A stretch of DNA of 64,000 bases from NCBI GenBank assembly GCA_002335605.1, contig BEDY01000002.1, positions 1,426,001-1,490,000 of the forward strand. Direction: 5' to 3'. This DNA comes from Prillingera fragicola (lineage: Eukaryota > Basidiomycota > Tremellomycetes > Trichosporonales > Trichosporonaceae). The translations under genes and the position numbers were made by a program. The notes beneath the pieces were generated by a model that worked only from the letters and a program-made list of their open reading frames with translations, was not told the origin of the DNA and did no database searches. Shown in pieces: positions 58,701 to 64,000 of the stretch; the first letter of the stretch is position 1; each line of letters starts with the position of its first letter.

Positions 58701-61684
58701 GATGACATTGTAAGATAATGGAACGTCACGCAGGCTGACGGGCAGGTCAAAGTGCGAACGTTGCGTGGGCGACCCGATAGTCGACTAGATATGGCTGCTG
58801 AGCTCGAGTCCAGGCTGTTTGCGAACTCGATTGCAGGTGACTCAGTCGACACAATGGCGAATCCTTGGGAGACTACCACGTCGTACGGTGGCCCAAGCAA
58901 TCTTGATGGTGACACTCCAGATGGTAGTGTTTCGCGGAGTGACATCCAATCGAGCACCACCAAGGTCTCCGTGGAGGCGACTCTTGAACAGCAGGCTTTG
59001 ACTAAACAGCTTCGCACTCTTGCTCAAGAAGTGAAACGAATTCGGTCCCAAGCGGCCGTTGCTCGTGCCCGAGGTTTGGCAGAACCCGACATTGCTGCCT
59101 GGTCACCACGAGAGCTCGTTCTGGCCCGCAAGGCCGTCGATGCGTGGAAGAAGCTGCGCAACTTTGCTATGGCAGAGCAAATTCTCACACATGCTGGTGA
59201 TGTTCGTGAAGCCAACAGCATTGCGTAAGTGCATCTATCAAGCTGAGAGTCAGGCTAACAGACTTAGCAAGCAAATGGTCAAGAAGATGTCATACAACTT
59301 TGTCATTTTGGATGGCGTTGCTTCCCTCAACTCGGCTCTTGATGACCTTGGCGGTATTATCGAGTTTGACGACGTCTCGGATTCTGCGTCTACCCCGCCA
59401 GGTCCACGAGTGATGGTCAAGGTCGTTGACCACGAAGCGACCTGTGAGCTCGCACCCGGACGAGCTCTGACCCAGCCAGCTGTCTACACCTGGAACCTTG
59501 TGCGGTTCCAACAGCAGCTATCTCGGATGCGCCAGATTCTCGCCGTCAAAGACCGCCCCAACTATTCAGTACATCTCAACGTCCATGGCCCCTTTGGCGA
59601 CAGCCCGACCCCGAGTTTCTCGTTCATTGGTTCAGCCCAAGTGCCACTTCGACTCCTTGCCAACCAAATGTCTTTCACAGTCACTGTACCCATCTTTTGC
59701 GCGTATACCATGGAGGCCATTGGATCGTGCCGGGTCGAGTTCAAATGCGCATCATTCTCTCAGCGCAGCTCGAGAGTTGTCACGCCCGAACAAGGCGGAC
59801 CGGTTTTGCGACCTGCCCAGTTTGGCCACAAGTTGGCTTTCACAGTGCAGGTGGACCATGTCAAGGGTCTGACTGAGGCCGACTTCACCGAAGTGCACGC
59901 TCAAACTCGTCTCTCGTCGCTGGTCGGCCCAGCTATTACCTCTGAGGACACATTTGCCTCGCTACCAGTCAATTTGGACCAGAACTCGGTCTCTCACCTG
60001 ATTCTCAAGCGCACGCTCTCAGTAATCGTCACCTCGGATATGGTGCAGCACCTGGCCACTGGGTACGCGACGATTGAGTTCTACGCTCGCGTCCGCGGAG
60101 CGTACCTGGAGCGTCTAGAGCGCTTCGACCGCCTGAAGGAGATCCCGCCCGAGATCCCTAACGGTGCTTCAACGCCATCTAGTCAAACAAACCAGCGGCC
60201 GGCGATGCGTCGCACAGACACCGAGTTTGCGGGCACAGAGCATCACGACATTCTGGCTGCGGTTAAAATCCTCGAGATGGACACAGACGGCGAGTATTCT
60301 CCATCTGACGTCCTGGACGATGATGTCGTTCAACTGCATCTTGGGGTACAGCGGCAACTTTCTGTCAAGCTCACGCACGCGTCTGGTCAGTCTCTCAAGT
60401 GGACAAGGATTGCCCACGCTTCAGCTAGCTCCATCCGCACCGTGTCCAAAGGCGGAGAACCCTGCCTGGTCTCGGCTGCAGAGGTCAACGTGCAACTCGC
60501 CTCGCAAGTCGAGTACCTATCAGACGGCACTTCGAGGCTTTCAGCACGCGGTACCTGGGACACGGCAGCGCATCACTGCATGCAGCTTGACAGACGCACG
60601 CCAGGCGATGACCATGTCGTCGTTCACTTGTCGTTACTCGTCGATGTCGACGGCCTGGACGAGCCGGCTGTTCTTGGCCGCGACATAAAAGTGCGGGTCA
60701 TTGGCCGCGATTCTCGCAGGTCGTCTATTCGCACCTTCTGGCGACCAAAGCCACTAACCAGCGTCGTGACCATCTTCTCAGTCGATCTCAGCCCTCCTTT
60801 GGCACGTACTGCGCGCGACTTGTGGCGGCTGGACACAGCCAAGAGGCCTGTACCTGGCGAAAGTCTGCTGGAAGGGTGGCGTCCACGGAGTATTGCTCTC
60901 ATTCGCGAGTACTCGACTCTTGCTAGAGTGCGGTCCGTCATCTCGGACGTGCAGACGACGCGAGTTGTGCTGAAGTATGCTGGCGACATTGCTGGCACCG
61001 AGACCAACGAAGCAGGGCAGACCGCCAGGCTTACAAAGTGCATCGAAACGTGGCAGCACGAGATTGACACTCGGATCAAGGTATGATTGCCGCACGCCTG
61101 CTGCTGACTGCTGTTAAAGTTTGACGTCGCGAGGGAAACACCGCAAGAGAAGGAGCTGGCCCACCGTCTGCGTCGCCTGGTACCTGATCTTGAGCCACGC
61201 TTGGTGCCATCTGTCCGAGTAGTCACACCTACGTGAGTGCAGTGACTATGCGATCGCACACAGCCCCGAGATACTGACTGTGTACCAGGGACAGCATCAT
61301 CAAGAGAGGCACTCTTGCGCTTCTCAAAGATTCACGGGAAAACCGCTGGGAGGAGTTCCATGCGGCACTGCGGCCGTATGTGTCCCAGTTCTACCGCGCT
61401 GACTGCCCCTACAGGCCATATATTCACTTACATCCCGACCTCAATAGACGCGAGACACAGATTATTAATGTCTCGCACGCCACGGTCAAGGCAAGCCCTG
61501 ATGTGGAGACACTTCTTGGTGTAAGTTGTGACGCACAGCCCATTTCAATGGTCGCTGACGACAACTTCAGCGCCGATATGCCTTTACCGTGTACACGCCC
61601 ACCAACTCGTACATCATCGTGGCGACGTCACAGCGTGAGCTGGACGAGTGGATCACAGTCATTGGGAGGCAATGCCGAGGGTAG
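55709..61684 (+). CDS. Kinesin-3 motor (Unc104/KIF1 family)
   Basis: Plus-end microtubule motor for vesicle and endosome transport. Thirty coding exons, 1553 aa: 55709-55740, 55838-55860, 55926-56045, 56095-56223, 56271-56286, 56338-56348, 56391-56405, 56450-56579, 56617-56761, 56802-56870, 56914-57227, 57267-57277, 57324-57420, 57467-57489, 57534-57656, 57706-57730, 57775-57823, 57861-57935, 57973-58030, 58071-58087, 58122-58286, 58338-58367, 58403-58468, 58503-58709, 58746-59224, 59268-61080, 61120-61232, 61289-61375, 61415-61520, 61571-61684. Motor (1 to about 375): [14 protein letters not shown]-loop GQTGSGKSYSMMG (about 103-115), switch I NETSSRSH, switch [11 protein letters not shown], and a basic K-loop-like insert SKVRRKKEE. 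Neck coil, then an FHA domain (about 495-585: [19 protein letters not shown]), a long middle region, and a C-terminal PH domain (about 1452-1550: [34 protein letters not shown]) for lipid binding. Exon 13/14 intron has a GTTTGC donor. Several exons are 11-25 nt, so some boundaries are less certain. Confidence 0.9.
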
Positions 61685-62578
61685 TCCGGGCACATGTGAC
61701 CGGGATCATGATTACGAGCAGTGGTGACGAACAACAACGGCACTGTGGTCAAGTCTAGTATCGTTTTGACTGACCCATGAGTCCGCCGTGAGCAACGATC
61801 TTGTATTTTCATGTATATAATGTCCACTTGAGTCTGGGTTGATGGCCACAGGTACACGCGGTCCTTGGGATCAGTATGCATGCGACGACATCGCCTTGAT
61901 CTTCAGGCTGTCAGCTGAAACAGTTGGCTGGCAATGCAAGGTTTGCCAGCTGCACAATGGCCGAAGGCAGGGGGAGCAGGGGACGCAGGGGCTCGGGTTT
62001 GGCAAACGCACGACAGCCGGCCGGAAGGGCAGAGCTGCTGATGCATGTAACTCCTTCAGTCGAGTTGGACCTTGGACCTGGCTGGGTCTCTGACAGTTTT
62101 GGCCACCCTGCGTTTGTCGCCCCGATGTGTGATGGACGAGAACATGGCCAAGCCGAGTGTGATGAAAGGGAATCGCCCATCACCATCTCCCTCTCTCTCT
62201 ACAACGATCTACACATTCAGTCTTCTAGTACCGCGCCTCACTTGCTTGTGCAAACTTGTGCATGAATAAGCGTGTACCTTGGCGAGTCAGAGCTGGATAA
62301 GCACTCTCCTTCCGCGTCTCGCCCGACAATTCAAGCTCGGCCCAGCCAGGCAGCCAAACCGACCGCCGTCAGCCAGCCAGCCTCCGCCTTGCCCCTACCT
62401 GGGGCTTGAACCGTCTGCCAGCCAGCAAGTCGCAGATTACCTCCGCTGGACGGCCAACCCACCACCACCCCCTTCATTCACCACCCAAACGTCTACGGCG
62501 CCGTTCAATCCCCAACAGCGACAGCGGCCCATCCACGCCGTACATCCACCGTCCCATTCGGATCGCCCAATCCGACTC
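61685..62578. promoter_or_regulatory. Interval upstream of the right-edge gene
   Basis: 894 bp with the 3' end of the kinesin gene and the promoter/leader of the next gene. A CT microsatellite-like patch lies at about 62188-62202. The frame of the next gene is open for at least 70 codons before its ATG and reads Pro/Gln-rich, so an upstream exon or earlier start is possible. Confidence 0.4.
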
Positions 62579-64000
62579 ATGGAGACGCAGTACTCCTCCA
62601 GCAGACCCCTGTCCGAGAACACTGCCCATCAGCGAAACACGGATCAATCGGCATCCTCATCCCACCTCTATCACGGACGCCCCGCGCCAGCGTCTGCGCA
62701 ACTGCAAGCGCACTCTTTAGCGCAAGCAGCGCAAGCGCACGCCGCAACCGCTAGCTTTCGTCGCGACGACGCAGGTGCGCCACCGCGTGAGCATCAGCGC
62801 GTGCACGAGCGCGAAAGAGACGACTTTGGAGCCTCCAGTGCCAGAGACTCTGACACTGGACGCGACTCGCTACGAGACTTTGTGCACACCGGACCGCCCC
62901 CATTGCGCCGCTTGTCTGCCCCATCCGCATCTGCAGCGTCTAACCAGACATCATCGTCATCATCACTGCCGACTTTGTCATCGTTTGGCTCGCACTCAAC
63001 GCTCCAGCGTGGTCCTCGATCCTTACTCCCTCCGCCGAGTTTGGCCCCCCGAGCCCACGCCCCGCCGCCGGCTATCACCATCCCCACTGCTCGATACGGC
63101 CGCGCATACGCAGAGCCCCAAACAGCTCCGCTTGTCCCTCCCCCTCAATTCACCCACCACCTGCAGCCGCCGCGTTCAGCGGTCCCCCGTCCTCGCTCTC
63201 CTGGCCCATACACTCCAACTGGAGTTCCTCCCTTGTCAGGCGTATCGGCATCGTCGCGGCATAGTTCACTTCTGGCTCCTCCATACTACGCCCAGGGTCA
63301 CAGCTCGTCCTCAGCGACATCCTCGCCCATAGGCTACGACGAACGCGCCCTTCGCTCACCCCACCCACCGCTTACGGCTATCCACTCCTCCCAGTACCCC
63401 TGGGCGCCTCACCACCACCCAAACAGTCGCGCAGAGGCATCGGTGGACGACCACTATTCTCAGCGGCCGTATCTGACGAGTCCGCTCGGCGACGTTCCTC
63501 CTACTAGTGCAGGAGGAAGCTATTATCCTCATCGCCTTTCGGCCTCACACGCACATTCGACCTCGCACCACGGTCAAGCGCCTCCCCTCTCACCTGCATA
63601 TCTATCCGCCCCTCCTCTTCCTCCACTCCCATACTCTGCACGCCCGACGACCGACGCCCACGCGCGCACCCATTCACCCCTGCATATTCCTCCCCCACTG
63701 CAATTCAAGTACTCGGCTTCTCCTCCTCATCCCCCTCACGCGGGCCCGTCGACCACCATTTTCAGCATGCCGCCGCGCAGGAAGGCGGCAGGATCAACCA
63801 CCACGATTACTTCTACACCACAGACCGCGTCGTCTGCGCGGTCCTCGCGCCGCGTCGCGGGCTCAGCGACCGGTGCCAAGGGCAATGGGTGGACGACGGA
63901 GCACACGTATGACTCTGTTGGACAACCTAAAGAGATCATTGTGATTCAGGACAGTACCAGCCCGATTCCAAAGAAGCGGACACGAGCCGCTGCCGCCGCA
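62579..64000 (+). CDS. Ser/Pro-rich protein, N-terminal part (cut by the window edge)
   Basis: A single frame is open from the ATG at 62579 to the last base (474 codons, no stop, no intron needed). The protein is low-complexity: rich in Ser, Pro, Ala and His, with many SP and PP pairs, and certainly disordered in this part. Near the window edge it becomes more specific: MPPRRKAAG, TGAKGNGWTTEHTYDSVGQP, then KEIIVIQDSTSPIPKKRTRA. An acidic IVIxDS-type motif followed by basic KKRTR resembles the region in front of the catalytic domain in some fungal LAMMER/CLK kinases, but that is a weak resemblance and the diagnostic part lies outside the window. No function is assigned. Upstream in-frame sequence without ATG leaves the start open. 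Confidence 0.65.
   Translation, partial: METQYSSSRPLSENTAHQRNTDQSASSSHLYHGRPAPASAQLQAHSLAQAAQAHAATASFRRDDAGAPPREHQRVHERERDDFGASSARDSDTGRDSLRDFVHTGPPPLRRLSAPSASAASNQTSSSSSLPTLSSFGSHSTLQRGPRSLLPPPSLAPRAHAPPPAITIPTARYGRAYAEPQTAPLVPPPQFTHHLQPPRSAVPRPRSPGPYTPTGVPPLSGVSASSRHSSLLAPPYYAQGHSSSSATSSPIGYDERALRSPHPPLTAIHSSQYPWAPHHHPNSRAEASVDDHYSQRPYLTSPLGDVPPTSAGGSYYPHRLSASHAHSTSHHGQAPPLSPAYLSAPPLPPLPYSARPTTDAHARTHSPLHIPPPLQFKYSASPPHPPHAGPSTTIFSMPPRRKAAGSTTTITSTPQTASSARSSRRVAGSATGAKGNGWTTEHTYDSVGQPKEIIVIQDSTSPIPKKRTRAAAAA

Noticed and set aside
1..64000. CRISPR arrays, prophage, insertion sequences, operons, riboswitches, ribosome binding sites
   Set aside because: The window is eukaryotic nuclear DNA with spliceosomal introns in nearly every complete gene. 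No direct-repeat array or bacterial mobile-element gene was seen.

Overview
The window is nuclear DNA from a basidiomycete fungus, most likely a Tremellomycetes yeast and possibly a Trichosporonales species. The grounds are GC-rich, closely spaced genes; many very short spliceosomal introns (about 34-50 nt, 5' GTGAGT/GTAAGT-type, CTGAC or CTAAC branch sites, CAG/TAG ends); and fungal-specific genes such as a fused tryptophan synthase, CSF1, a UPF0662 protein, an OM14-like protein and a vacuolar GH38 mannosidase. The order-level placement is inference. There is no plasmid, phage, CRISPR or operon structure. Gene models were assembled by hand from splice signals, reading phase and family alignment. 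Every complete model closes in frame, but exon ends can be off by a few bases.

Layout, left to right (strand): two-RRM RNA-binding protein (+, 360-2998); FAD synthase (-, 3126-4164); Mediator subunit Med14 (+, 4532-8546); EST1/SMG7-family protein (+, 8958-11853); DUF262 protein (-, 12145-13971); a CpG-depleted relic (about 14134-14705); UPF0662/DUF2408 protein (-, 14879-16712); 14-3-3 protein with a probable long leader intron (+, 18657-19571); 2.1 kb without a gene; small HABP4/SERBP1-motif protein (-, 21651-22381); 1.8 kb without a gene; the giant CSF1 lipid-transfer gene (-, 24158-33979); bifunctional tryptophan synthase (+, 34485-36732); riboflavin reductase RIB7 (-, 36829-37742); Asteroid-type XPG-fold protein (+, 38272-40582); leucine-rich protein of unknown function (-, 40641-41953); alpha-mannosidase (+, 42239-45973); DHA1-type MFS transporter (+, 46328-48863); mitochondrial CDF metal transporter (+, 49343-51225); CENP-A centromeric histone (-, 51444-52013); intron-containing tRNA-Leu(CAG) (+, 52609-52701); OM14-like mitochondrial membrane protein with an exon-level internal duplication (+, 54229-55354); kinesin-3 motor with 30 coding exons (+, 55709-61684); and the 5' part of a Ser/Pro-rich protein that runs off the right edge (+, 62579-64000).

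Most genes are unrelated housekeeping genes and no co-functional cluster is evident. FAD1 and RIB7 belong to the same flavin pathway but lie 33 kb apart, and three proteins are probably mitochondrial or membrane-contact factors (CSF1, the CDF transporter, the OM14-like protein). The most notable observations are the tandem exon duplication with preserved intron phases in the OM14-like gene, the sharply bounded CpG-depleted relic, the kinesin-3 P-loop split over tiny exons, the CENP-A gene next to a long G tract, and a eukaryotic DUF262 protein. I saw no convincing new multi-gene system.
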